Origin: an uncultured Bacteroidia bacterium | Lineage (GTDB): Bacteria > Bacteroidota > Bacteroidia > Bacteroidales > UBA932 | Length of the DNA: 41,093 nt | NCBI GenBank assembly: GCA_902772985.1 | Contig: CACYCP010000042.1 | Location: 1-41,093, forward strand | Reading direction: 5' to 3' | Shown here: positions 12,545 to 20,697 of the stretch, piece after piece | How the letters are laid out: every line of letters begins with the position of its first letter | How positions within the stretch are numbered: the first letter of the stretch is position 1 | Notes under the pieces: model-generated | What the model was told of the DNA's origin: nothing | Databases searched by the model: none | The model's input: only the letters and a program-made list of their open reading frames with translations | Translations under genes and position numbers: made by a program

Positions 12545-15349
12545 TTATTTATAAAAAATATTTTCGGAACGGATAGGAGACATTCTTTCGGCGCCGGGAG
12601 CCTTCCAGAGCCATGCCAGACGCTGTCCTTCGTAGTCTTCCAGATATATGAGCCTGAAGGGGTGCAGGCCTTTTTTCAGGGGGATGCGGCCGAAGGTTGC
12701 AAGGGCCGAATGGGTGCCGTCGTTATCGACCACCAGACTGCCGTCAATCTCCAGGACGGAGCCGTCGTCACTGATTAGGCAGAAATCCCAGATGCCGTCT
12801 TCGCTGATGTCCAGATAGCCGCTGAAAATGTAGCCGAAGTGGTCTTCGTCCGGAGCCTCACGGAGAGTGGGCCTCTGCATCACTCCGCGGGCGGCAACCG
12901 GGGAGGCCAGGACATCGGCCGTCTGGGAAAAGACGCCCCTGTGATAGCTGTAGCGGCAGCCGTTTTTAAGCCCGCTCACCTTGCTGGCTTCCCTGTAATA
13001 AGCCTTCTCGGCCTGAAGGAAGGCCTCGGGCGAAGGCTGCATTCCATCCTTGAATGCCTTTGCCCTGATTGGGGCCGATTTATCCAGGTCGAAGGGCCCT
13101 TCGTAAAGCGTACTGTTTTCGCAGGGCTCACTGCCGTCAAGGGTATAGTGTATGCGGGCACCGGGGGTGCGTGAGCTCATTTCCACCTTGGCGACATCGT
13201 CAAAGAGCTCCAGATGGCCAACGATGGCGGGAGGGGAAACCATCCCTTCGGTGGTCATGGAATAGGGGGCGGGAAGGTCGTCCCTGCTGTGGTCCGGCGT
13301 GGCGGAAAGCTTGAATTCCAGGGTGCCGCCGGCCATTATTTCATCGTAGGTGACGTAATTGCGCTCAAGTTTGGAGCCGTTCAGGAGAACGTCGGAAATA
13401 TAGGGGCAGAAAGGCTTGTCGGCCTTTATCTTGAGGGTGTTTCCGTTACCCAGGGCAATGTTGGCCTCCTTGAAAAGGGGAGCTGCCAGGATGTATTCGC
13501 CGCTGCCGGGGCAGGCGGGATAGATGCCCAGGGAGGAAAGGATGTACCAGGCACTCATCTGCCCGCAGTCCTCGTTTCCGCAAACACCGTCTGGTTCGGT
13601 GCTGTACATTTCCGTGAGAAGGCGGCGCACGGTGGCCTGGCTCTTCGAAGGTTCACCCACCCAGTTGTAGATGTGGGCCATATGGTGGCTGGGTTCGTTG
13701 CCGTGGGCATATTGTCCCATAAGTCCGGTGATGTCCGAAACGTGCACGTTTTCGCTGCGTTCCTCATAGGTGAAGAGGGAATCCAGGGCGGCGACCATGT
13801 TTTCACGGCTGCCGAAGAGCATTTCCAGTCCGGCGTGGTCGTGAGGAACGAAGAAGCGGGCCTGCCAGGGAATGGCCTCGGTATAGTCCCGTGTGCTGCT
13901 GATGGGGTCGAATGGGGTCATCCAATTGCCCTTGCTGCGGCGTCCGCGCATAAAGCCAGTGGAGGGGTCGAAAACATTCCTGTAACTGGCTGCACGGGCA
14001 TAATATTCAGCCGCGATTTCCTCGTGCCCAAGGTCTTCGGCCATACGGGCTATGCACCAGTCGTCGTAGGCATATTCCAGCGTCTGGGACACCGACTGCC
14101 CTTTCATATCGGCCGGAAGATAGCCGTATTTGATATAGAGGGCCGAATTGTTGTCCTTGTTCTTGCAGGACGATTCCACCATTGCCCGGAGGGCTTCCTC
14201 CCCGTCGAAAGTGCGGATTCCGCGAAGCCAGGCATCGGCAATGACAGGGACGCTGTGATAGCCTATCATACATCCTGTTTCGCCGTGGGCGAGAGGCCAG
14301 ATGGGAAGTTCGCCCCAGCTGCGGTACATTTCCAGCATACTTTCCACCATGTCTGAGACCAGTCCGGGATTGATGATGGTCTGGAGTGGATTCCAGCTGC
14401 GGAAGGTGTCCCAGAGCGAGAGGGTGGAATATTTTACCCCGCCGGGTGTTACGTCGTCAATCCTGTTGGGCGTGACAAGGGTGTGATAGAGGCAGGTATA
14501 AAATTGCTCCACGGGGCCTCCGCTTACAATGATAGAGCCAAGGGCCGATCCCCAGTCATCCTTTGTGATTGCCAGGATCTCATCGAACCCAAGCTCTCCG
14601 GCCTCGGCAATGCGGTTTTCCTTGGCACCCTGGGCGCTGTTGAAGGAAATGCCTGCCTTCACCGTGATTTCCTTTACATCCTTGCCGAAATCCAGAAGGA
14701 GTTTTCCCTCTCCGGCATCTTCGGCGGTGAAGGGCTCAGAGAAACTGGCCGAAAGGTAGCACTCCCTGTCCGGAATCCAGCCGGTCACGACCCTTTTGCC
14801 GCACACCTCTTTGTCTGAGACGGCTTCCAGGAGGGCCGTTGTTGCCTTGCTGCCCTCGCCGATGCAATGCGTGGCATCGATAAGAATCTTGCGGGCGCCT
14901 TCGCCGGTGAAGCTGTATCTATGCAGGCCAACCCTTGGCGAGGCGGTGAGTTCCACTCTGATTCCGGAGGGAAAAACCACTTTGTAATATCCCGGGCAGG
15001 CGTTTTCGTCCGAATGGGAGAAAGCCAGGGGACCGGGGACTCCTTCGCCCAGACCTGGGGTGAAAAGGAAGTCGCCAAGGTCGGCACATCCGGTTCCGCT
15101 AAGGTGAGTGTGGCTGAAGCCAAGGATGACGGAATCGGAATAATGGTAGCCGGAGCAGCCGTCCCAGCCGTAGGTGCGGGTGTCGGGACTAAGCTGCACA
15201 AGTCCGAAAGGAGTAGTGGCTCCGGGATAGGTGTGCCCGTGGAAGTCTGTGCCGTTGAATACGTTAACGGCATCTGACGGGCTTTGATATTTTCCGTTGT
15301 AGGAAAAAAGGATTGCGATTAATGCAAAAGCAGTAAAAACTTGTTTCAT
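12545..15349 (-). CDS. GH92 alpha-mannosidase with CHB_HEX-like and PA14 C-terminal domains
   Basis: A 934-residue exported protein. The ATG at 15349 is chosen because it starts a hydrophobic signal (MKQVFTAFALIAILFSY) and sits 18 bases downstream of a -7 box; the frame stays open upstream but has no signal there. GH92 hallmarks are VNVFNGTDFHGHTYPGAT, GFSHTHLSGTGC, LWDTFRSWNPL, GNEPSHH and CGNEDCGQMSAWY, which carry calcium ligands and catalytic acids in this exo-alpha-mannosidase family. Residues about 720-780 are a chitobiase-C-terminal-like module (IHYTLDGSEP) and about 795-934 a PA14 domain (EDHFGYIFSGYLDI, SDDGSVLEIDG). The second GH92 (33288-36119) has the same layout. It heads the four-gene minus-strand operon. 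Linkage (1,2, 1,3, 1,4 or 1,6) cannot be assigned. Confidence 0.92.
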   Translation of the reverse strand: MKQVFTAFALIAILFSYNGKYQSPSDAVNVFNGTDFHGHTYPGATTPFGLVQLSPDTRTYGWDGCSGYHYSDSVILGFSHTHLSGTGCADLGDFLFTPGLGEGVPGPLAFSHSDENACPGYYKVVFPSGIRVELTASPRVGLHRYSFTGEGARKILIDATHCIGEGSKATTALLEAVSDKEVCGKRVVTGWIPDRECYLSASFSEPFTAEDAGEGKLLLDFGKDVKEITVKAGISFNSAQGAKENRIAEAGELGFDEILAITKDDWGSALGSIIVSGGPVEQFYTCLYHTLVTPNRIDDVTPGGVKYSTLSLWDTFRSWNPLQTIINPGLVSDMVESMLEMYRSWGELPIWPLAHGETGCMIGYHSVPVIADAWLRGIRTFDGEEALRAMVESSCKNKDNNSALYIKYGYLPADMKGQSVSQTLEYAYDDWCIARMAEDLGHEEIAAEYYARAASYRNVFDPSTGFMRGRRSKGNWMTPFDPISSTRDYTEAIPWQARFFVPHDHAGLEMLFGSRENMVAALDSLFTYEERSENVHVSDITGLMGQYAHGNEPSHHMAHIYNWVGEPSKSQATVRRLLTEMYSTEPDGVCGNEDCGQMSAWYILSSLGIYPACPGSGEYILAAPLFKEANIALGNGNTLKIKADKPFCPYISDVLLNGSKLERNYVTYDEIMAGGTLEFKLSATPDHSRDDLPAPYSMTTEGMVSPPAIVGHLELFDDVAKVEMSSRTPGARIHYTLDGSEPCENSTLYEGPFDLDKSAPIRAKAFKDGMQPSPEAFLQAEKAYYREASKVSGLKNGCRYSYHRGVFSQTADVLASPVAARGVMQRPTLREAPDEDHFGYIFSGYLDISEDGIWDFCLISDDGSVLEIDGSLVVDNDGTHSALATFGRIPLKKGLHPFRLIYLEDYEGQRLAWLWKAPGAERMSPIRSENIFYK

Positions 15350-15367
15350 ATCAGTCTTTGTATTTAA

Positions 15368-15375
15368 CAAAGGTA
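15368..15375 (-). promoter_or_regulatory. -7 promoter box TACCTTTG for the minus-strand GH92 operon
   Basis: Read on the minus strand, 15375 to 15368 is TACCTTTG, a full match to TAnnTTTG, ending 18 bases before the GH92 ATG. It shares a 53-base intergenic region with the plus-strand box at 15389. No good -33 TTTG is seen; upstream lies an A/T-rich tract. Confidence 0.6.
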
Positions 15376-15388
15376 CGGAAAAAATTCG

Positions 15389-15396
15389 TATATTTG
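15389..15396 (+). promoter_or_regulatory. -7 promoter box TATATTTG for the GH106-CE15 unit
   Basis: TATATTTG matches TAnnTTTG and ends 6 bases before the chosen ATG at 15403, so the transcript would be nearly leaderless. Its flank ATTCGTATATTTG is almost the same as at 584-596. It is back to back with the minus-strand box at 15375-15368, only 13 bases apart, so polymerase binding at one should hinder the other. Confidence 0.6.
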
Positions 15397-15402
15397 AACG
15401 AT

Positions 15403-18400
15403 ATGAGAAAAACGATACTTTGGTTTCTGCCAACTTTGATTTTTGCTGCCCTTTGTGGCTGTTCGGATAAGAATGACAAGGCTTCCATGTTCCGGGAGCC
15501 GCCAATGGAGTATCGGCCCTATGTCTGGTGGCATTGGATGGGGCCCAATTATTCCAAGGAAGGCATACGCAAGGACCTGGAAGCAATGAAGGAGGCAGGT
15601 ATAGGCGGCGCAACAATCTTCAACATTGCATCGGCCGTACAGGAAACCCATCATCCCATAGGGAACAACCCGTGGCCGGAACAGACCTACCGCAGCGAGG
15701 CATATTGGGAAGCCATTGCCTATGCCGCCCAGGTGGCCCGTGAACTTGGCCTTAAGATAGGGCTTCACAATTCGCCGGGATACAGCACTACCGGCGGTCC
15801 CTGGATAGACGAGGAGAAGGGGATGCAAACCCTGGTCCACAGTCAGGTAGAGCTTGTGGGCGGAGCGCCGGTGAGCGTAGTGCTTCCGCGCCCTGAACTT
15901 CCGGTGTATGGCGGCTGGGGCAATTCCGGCCGCAAGGCCACTTTCTACCGTGACGTTGCGGTGATGGCCGTTCCGGTGAAGGCAGACGCCGCTACGGAGG
16001 ATGTCCTTGAACTTTCGGCCTTGATGGACGAGGACGGACTTCTGGAATGGGACGCCCCCAAGGGGAAATGGAAAATCCTGCGCATCGGGCACGCTCCCAC
16101 CCTTTCCAATCCGCATCCGCTTCCAGACGACCTTATAGGCAAGGCTCTGGAGGCCGATAAACTCAGCGCCGAAGTGTCGGCCTATCATTGGGACAATGTG
16201 CTTGGGCCGCTGGAAGAGCACGTGGGGAGGTATTTCGGCACGTCCTTTACCCATATACTTATAGACAGCTACGAGGCCGGAGACCAGAACTGGACGCCCG
16301 GTTTCAGGGAGGATTTCAAGCGGCAGTGCGGCTACGATCCTCTTCCCCGGATAGCCCTTTTGGAAGCCGATCCTTCGAATTCCCGCAACGCCTCCTTCAA
16401 GGAAGACTGGGATATAATAATCCAGCGCTCTTTCCTTGAAAACAGTTGGCAGGTCGCCCGTGACAAAGTGCACGAAAAGGGTCTCCTGCTGTTTTGGGAG
16501 CCATATTGGGGGCCTTTCAGCATCACTGAGTCGGTTTATGTGCCGGACCTTCCCATGGGCGAATTCTGGACCCACAGCGACGGACGCATAAGCAGTGCGA
16601 TCGTGGACAAGGCAAAGGAATATGGCAAGAATCTGGTTGGGGCAGAGGCCTTTACCGGCTGGCCTACCAACAGCCATTATACGGAGGATCCCGCTTTCCT
16701 GAAGCGTTCGGCCGACGGTGCCTTCGTCTCAGGGGTGAACCTGCTTTTCCTGCATCACTGGGTGCACCAGCCTTTCGACGACCGCTACCAGCCCGGCATG
16801 GGAATGGGTTGGTGGGGAACGCATTTCTCGCGTCACCAGACCTGGTTCGAGCCCGGCAAAGAATTCTTCACCTACCTTTCCCGCTGCCAGATGATGCTTC
16901 GGGAAGGAACTCTTGAGGAGCGCGGTGAAAACTGGATTCACAGAAAAAGCGGAAAGGCCGATATCTATTTTGTCGTAAACCAGGAGGACAAACCCCGAAG
17001 AACCAGTCTTCCCGCCGGGGAGTTCCCCGCTGAAATATGGGACCCTTACACCGCCGGCATTTCCCTGGCTCAGCCCGGGGATTCCGTAAATCTGGTCCTG
17101 GAGCCCGGTCAGTCGTTGTTTGTGGTGCTGCCTAAGGAAAAGACGAATTATGCCAAGCCTTACCAGCCATTCTCTCCCATGGTGAAATGGCGCAGCCTTG
17201 GGAAAATATGGAATGTGGATTTCAGCCCCAAGCTGGACGAGCCATTCAGCATCAAGGACTTCGAACTTGAGGACTTTAGCAAATGCGATGAGGAGCGTTT
17301 GAAATATTTCTCCGGCACTGCCAGCTACTGCTCAAGTTTCACACTTGCGCCTGAAGAACTAAAGGGCCGTCTGGAAATAGACCTTGGCAAGATGAATGAC
17401 ATCGCCCGTCTTTTCATAAACGGACGCCTTGTGGCAACGCTCTGGTACCCTCCTTTCAAAGCCGATGTCAGCGATTTTGTCAAGGCAGGAGAAAACAGCA
17501 TAAGGATAGAAGTTACCAACAACTGGGCGAACCGGCTTATTGGCGACGAGCAGCATGAGCCCGATTTCGAATGGGGACAGGACCGCGGAGAGGATTTCGG
17601 CCGGGCAATGAAAGCTTTCCCGGACTGGTTCCTGAAAGGGGAGCCCCGCCCCTCGGCCGGCCGCAAGGGCTTTGTCATCTGGTCCTATTTCCGCAAGGAT
17701 TCCCCGCTTCAGGAAGCAGGACTTGTGGGGCCGGTGAAACTCTATTTCTGCGGAAACGAATATCTGCCGGACCCCCTTGTTAAAAATGACGGAAAGAAGG
17801 TGAAGGACGCCGCCGAGTGGGAAACCGTCAGGCGGGGCGAGATACTGGAGATGTTCTCCAGTGAAATGTACGGGCACGTTCCCGCCAAGCCGGAGGGCCT
17901 CCATTTCCAGACGCTCTCGGAAGAAAGCGTGTATGACGGACTTGGAATTCGGAAAATCGTCAGGGTTTACCTGGACCGGGCGGGGGAGCACAGTTTTGAC
18001 ATCCTGCTGCATCTTCCTGCCGAGGCAAAGGCTCCGGTGCCTGTTTTTGCCGGACTCAATTTCAAGAGCAACGAAGCCACCCTGGATGAAAGGGCCAATT
18101 ACCGATGGCCCTATGAATTGGTTCTCCGTGCCGGAATGGGCGTCGCTACCGCCTGGCGTGATTCCATCCAGCCCGATGTGGTGGATGCACAGGGAGGAGT
18201 CCGCAGCTGGTACAACCTTGGAGGCGACTGGGGGACCATATCGGCCTGGGCCTGGGGGCTTAGCCGCATTATGGATTATCTGGAGACCGATCCTGCCGTA
18301 GATGCTTCCCGCGTTGCGGTGATAGGCCATTCGCGCCTTGGAAAAACCGCCCTCTGGGCAGGAGCGAACGACCTCCGTTTCCGTGCCGTTATCTCCAATA

Positions 18401-18816
18401 ATTCCGGCTGCTGCGGTGCGGCCATATCCCGCCGCAGGCACGGGGAGACCTTTAAAGCCATTGACAATTCTTTTCCGCACTGGTTCACCCGGGAATTCGA
18501 CAAGTATAAAGATGCGGATGACAGTTTCCCGGGAGACCAGCACTGGCTGTGCGCCCTTGCGGCGCCTCGTCCGCTGTATGTTGCCAGCGCTACGGAAGAC
18601 GACTGGGCCGACCCTGTAGGGGAATGGTTTTCGGCCCGTTCGGCTGCTCCGGTTTACGGGCTTTACGGGCTGGAGGGAGTCGGCCCTGAATATCCTGCGC
18701 CGGACAGTCCTGATGCCGGAAATACCGTGGCTTATCACGTCCGCACCGGACTTCATGGAATCTTTGCCTATGACTGGGCCCAGTATGTGCGGTGGTTTGA
18801 AAAAAATACAAAATGA
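15403..18816 (+). CDS. GH106 alpha-L-rhamnosidase-type glycosidase fused to CE15 glucuronoyl-esterase-type domain
   Basis: A 1137-residue lipoprotein. The ATG at 15403 gives a signal ending CGC (Cys about 17-19); the longer TTG frame from 15358 adds only non-signal residues. Residues about 25-785 are GH106-like: the YRPYVWWHWMGPNYSKEGI opening, GLHNSPGYSTTGGPW, the DSYEAGDQNWTPGF region, and a galactose-binding-like sandwich before the fusion point (LFINGRLVATLWYPPFKADV). Residues about 786-1137 are CE15-like, starting LPDPLVKNDGKKV, with nucleophile S977 in GHSRLGKTALW, the SNNSGCCGAA segment and H1118 (GLHG). It should remove alpha-L-rhamnose and cut an ester on an adjacent uronic acid, consistent with rhamnogalacturonan or decorated side chains. 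It is first in a unit with GH127 6 bases downstream. GH106 enzymes are usually about 1000 residues or more, so the GH106 part is short. Confidence 0.86.
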   Translation: MRKTILWFLPTLIFAALCGCSDKNDKASMFREPPMEYRPYVWWHWMGPNYSKEGIRKDLEAMKEAGIGGATIFNIASAVQETHHPIGNNPWPEQTYRSEAYWEAIAYAAQVARELGLKIGLHNSPGYSTTGGPWIDEEKGMQTLVHSQVELVGGAPVSVVLPRPELPVYGGWGNSGRKATFYRDVAVMAVPVKADAATEDVLELSALMDEDGLLEWDAPKGKWKILRIGHAPTLSNPHPLPDDLIGKALEADKLSAEVSAYHWDNVLGPLEEHVGRYFGTSFTHILIDSYEAGDQNWTPGFREDFKRQCGYDPLPRIALLEADPSNSRNASFKEDWDIIIQRSFLENSWQVARDKVHEKGLLLFWEPYWGPFSITESVYVPDLPMGEFWTHSDGRISSAIVDKAKEYGKNLVGAEAFTGWPTNSHYTEDPAFLKRSADGAFVSGVNLLFLHHWVHQPFDDRYQPGMGMGWWGTHFSRHQTWFEPGKEFFTYLSRCQMMLREGTLEERGENWIHRKSGKADIYFVVNQEDKPRRTSLPAGEFPAEIWDPYTAGISLAQPGDSVNLVLEPGQSLFVVLPKEKTNYAKPYQPFSPMVKWRSLGKIWNVDFSPKLDEPFSIKDFELEDFSKCDEERLKYFSGTASYCSSFTLAPEELKGRLEIDLGKMNDIARLFINGRLVATLWYPPFKADVSDFVKAGENSIRIEVTNNWANRLIGDEQHEPDFEWGQDRGEDFGRAMKAFPDWFLKGEPRPSAGRKGFVIWSYFRKDSPLQEAGLVGPVKLYFCGNEYLPDPLVKNDGKKVKDAAEWETVRRGEILEMFSSEMYGHVPAKPEGLHFQTLSEESVYDGLGIRKIVRVYLDRAGEHSFDILLHLPAEAKAPVPVFAGLNFKSNEATLDERANYRWPYELVLRAGMGVATAWRDSIQPDVVDAQGGVRSWYNLGGDWGTISAWAWGLSRIMDYLETDPAVDASRVAVIGHSRLGKTALWAGANDLRFRAVISNNSGCCGAAISRRRHGETFKAIDNSFPHWFTREFDKYKDADDSFPGDQHWLCALAAPRPLYVASATEDDWADPVGEWFSARSAAPVYGLYGLEGVGPEYPAPDSPDAGNTVAYHVRTGLHGIFAYDWAQYVRWFEKNTK

Positions 18817-18822
18817 TATAGA

Positions 18823-20682
18823 ATGTTTAGGAAAGTATTATTCTTTGCAATGGCGGTGCTGGCTTTGGCCTCTTGCGGCAAGAAGGAGCAGGATTTGAAG
18901 CCAATTACCGCTGTCAGTTTTTCGGATGTCAGGATTAATGACGATTTCTGGTCGCAGCGCCTGTCGGTGCATCTTGGCGAGACCATTCCGCTTTGCATAG
19001 ACCAGATTGAAAACCAGACCGGCCGCATCCGCAATTTCGAGAACGCCGCAAAAGGGGAAGGGGAGCACTCCGGTATCTTTTTCGATGATTCCGACGTTTA
19101 CAAGGCCCTGGAGGGCATGGCTTATTCCTATCAGATTTCCAAGGACCCTTTTATTATGGCCAAGTGTGACGAGTGGATAGACAAGTTCGCAGCCGCCCAG
19201 CAGCCGGACGGATATCTGAACACCTATTATATCCTTACCGGCCTGGACAAGCGCTGGACCGACATAGACAAGCACGAAATGTACTGCGCCGGACACATGA
19301 TAGAGGCCGCCGTGGCCTATTACAAGGCTAGCGGAAAGCGTAAACTACTGGATGTGAGTGAGAAGATGGTGGCTCACATGATGAGCGTCTTCGGTCCGGA
19401 TAAGCGTCATTGGGTTCCGGGGCACGAGGAAATCGAGCTGGCCCTTGTGAAGCTCTTTGAAGTGACCGGGAAGAAGGAATACCTGGATTTCGCCGCCTGG
19501 CTGCTGGATCAGCGCGGACACGGCTATGGCGCCTATGTGGGAAGGGATGAAAAATACTGGAAGGAACATTACCAGGATGAGTTCCCGGTGCGGGAACTTT
19601 CCCGTATTTCCGGCCACGCCGTTAGGGCCATGTACCTTTACTGCGGCATGGCCGATGTGGCCGCCTATACCGGAGACACCCAGCTTATCGACGCCCTGAA
19701 CCGCCTCTGGGACCATGTTGTCATGCGTAATATGTACATTACCGGCGGCATCGGCCAGTCGGCCAGGAATGAAGGCATCACCCAGGATTATGACCTCCCG
19801 AACAAGGAAGCCTACTGCGAAACCTGCGCTTCGGTGGGTATGGTCTTCTGGAACCAGAGGATGTTCCAGTTCACCGGCGACGGAAAGTATGCCGATGTGG
19901 TGGAGCGCAGCCTGTATAACGGCACCCTTGCCGGCGTTTCCCTCTCCGGAAGGCTTTTCTTCTATGTGAATCCGCTCGAATCCGACGGCAACCATCACCG
20001 CCAGAGATGGTATGGCTGTGCCTGCTGCCCCAGCCAGATATGCCGCTTCATCCCTTCCATCGGCAGTTACATTTACAGCACTTCGAAGGAAGGTCTTTGG
20101 GTGAACCAGTACATAGGCAATTCGGCGAAAATTGAGGTCAAGGGGCAGGACGTGAAACTGAAACTTGAAAGCCAGATGCCGGTGGACGGCCACGTTATGC
20201 TCACTCTTGGTCTTGGGAAGAGTCTCAAGACCGATGTCCGCCTGCGCATTCCCGCCTGGTGCAAGGACTACACCATTGCCATTAACGGCCAAATCGTCAG
20301 CGTCCCGGAAGACAAGGGCTATGCCGTCCTGTACCGCAAATGGAGCGACGGCGACCAGGTGGAAATGATACTGGACATGCCCGTGGAACTTGTCGCTGCC
20401 GACCCCAGAGTGAAGCAGAACGTAGGAAAACGCGCCATCCAGCGCGGAGCATTGGTGTATTGCCTGGAGGAAGTTGACAATCCTGTAGATTTCGACAATC
20501 TTTCCATTACGGAAAATGCCGATTTCTCCCTGGAAAGGCTTAACCTGAAGGAAGGCTTCGGCTATCCCTTGCAAAGGATTACTGCCACCACTCCCACCCA
20601 GACTCTTCGTTTCGTGCCCTACCTGGCCTGGGACAACAGGGCGCCGGGCAAAATGAAGGTCTGGATTCCGCTTTCCGAATAA
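18823..20682 (+). CDS. GH127 beta-L-arabinofuranosidase (DUF1680), lipoprotein
   Basis: A 619-residue protein with lipoprotein signal MFRKVLFFAMAVLALASC (Cys18). Family features are VRINDDFWSQR near the start, PDGYLNTYY, ITGGIGQSARNEG and AYCETCAS. Mapped on the known GH127 enzyme HypBA1, E317 aligns with the acid/base, E333 and C335 with two zinc ligands, and C401/C402 in WYGCACCPSQ with the nucleophile cysteine and last ligand. The spacing E317-E333-C335 is the same as in HypBA1, so the unusual cysteine-zinc active site is intact. It should release L-arabinofuranose (or another furanose in related families GH137/GH146) in the periplasm or at the surface. It follows GH106-CE15 by 6 bases and precedes glutamine synthetase by 15. 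Confidence 0.9.
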   Translation: MFRKVLFFAMAVLALASCGKKEQDLKPITAVSFSDVRINDDFWSQRLSVHLGETIPLCIDQIENQTGRIRNFENAAKGEGEHSGIFFDDSDVYKALEGMAYSYQISKDPFIMAKCDEWIDKFAAAQQPDGYLNTYYILTGLDKRWTDIDKHEMYCAGHMIEAAVAYYKASGKRKLLDVSEKMVAHMMSVFGPDKRHWVPGHEEIELALVKLFEVTGKKEYLDFAAWLLDQRGHGYGAYVGRDEKYWKEHYQDEFPVRELSRISGHAVRAMYLYCGMADVAAYTGDTQLIDALNRLWDHVVMRNMYITGGIGQSARNEGITQDYDLPNKEAYCETCASVGMVFWNQRMFQFTGDGKYADVVERSLYNGTLAGVSLSGRLFFYVNPLESDGNHHRQRWYGCACCPSQICRFIPSIGSYIYSTSKEGLWVNQYIGNSAKIEVKGQDVKLKLESQMPVDGHVMLTLGLGKSLKTDVRLRIPAWCKDYTIAINGQIVSVPEDKGYAVLYRKWSDGDQVEMILDMPVELVAADPRVKQNVGKRAIQRGALVYCLEEVDNPVDFDNLSITENADFSLERLNLKEGFGYPLQRITATTPTQTLRFVPYLAWDNRAPGKMKVWIPLSE

Positions 20683-20697
20683 ATAACGCTAATTACA

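Noticed and set aside
15350-15616. N-terminal extension of the first GH92 upstream of 15349
   Set aside because: The added 89 residues are Pro/Arg-rich without a signal peptide, would overlap the divergent promoter and the GH106 start, and the ATG at 15349 begins a proper signal.
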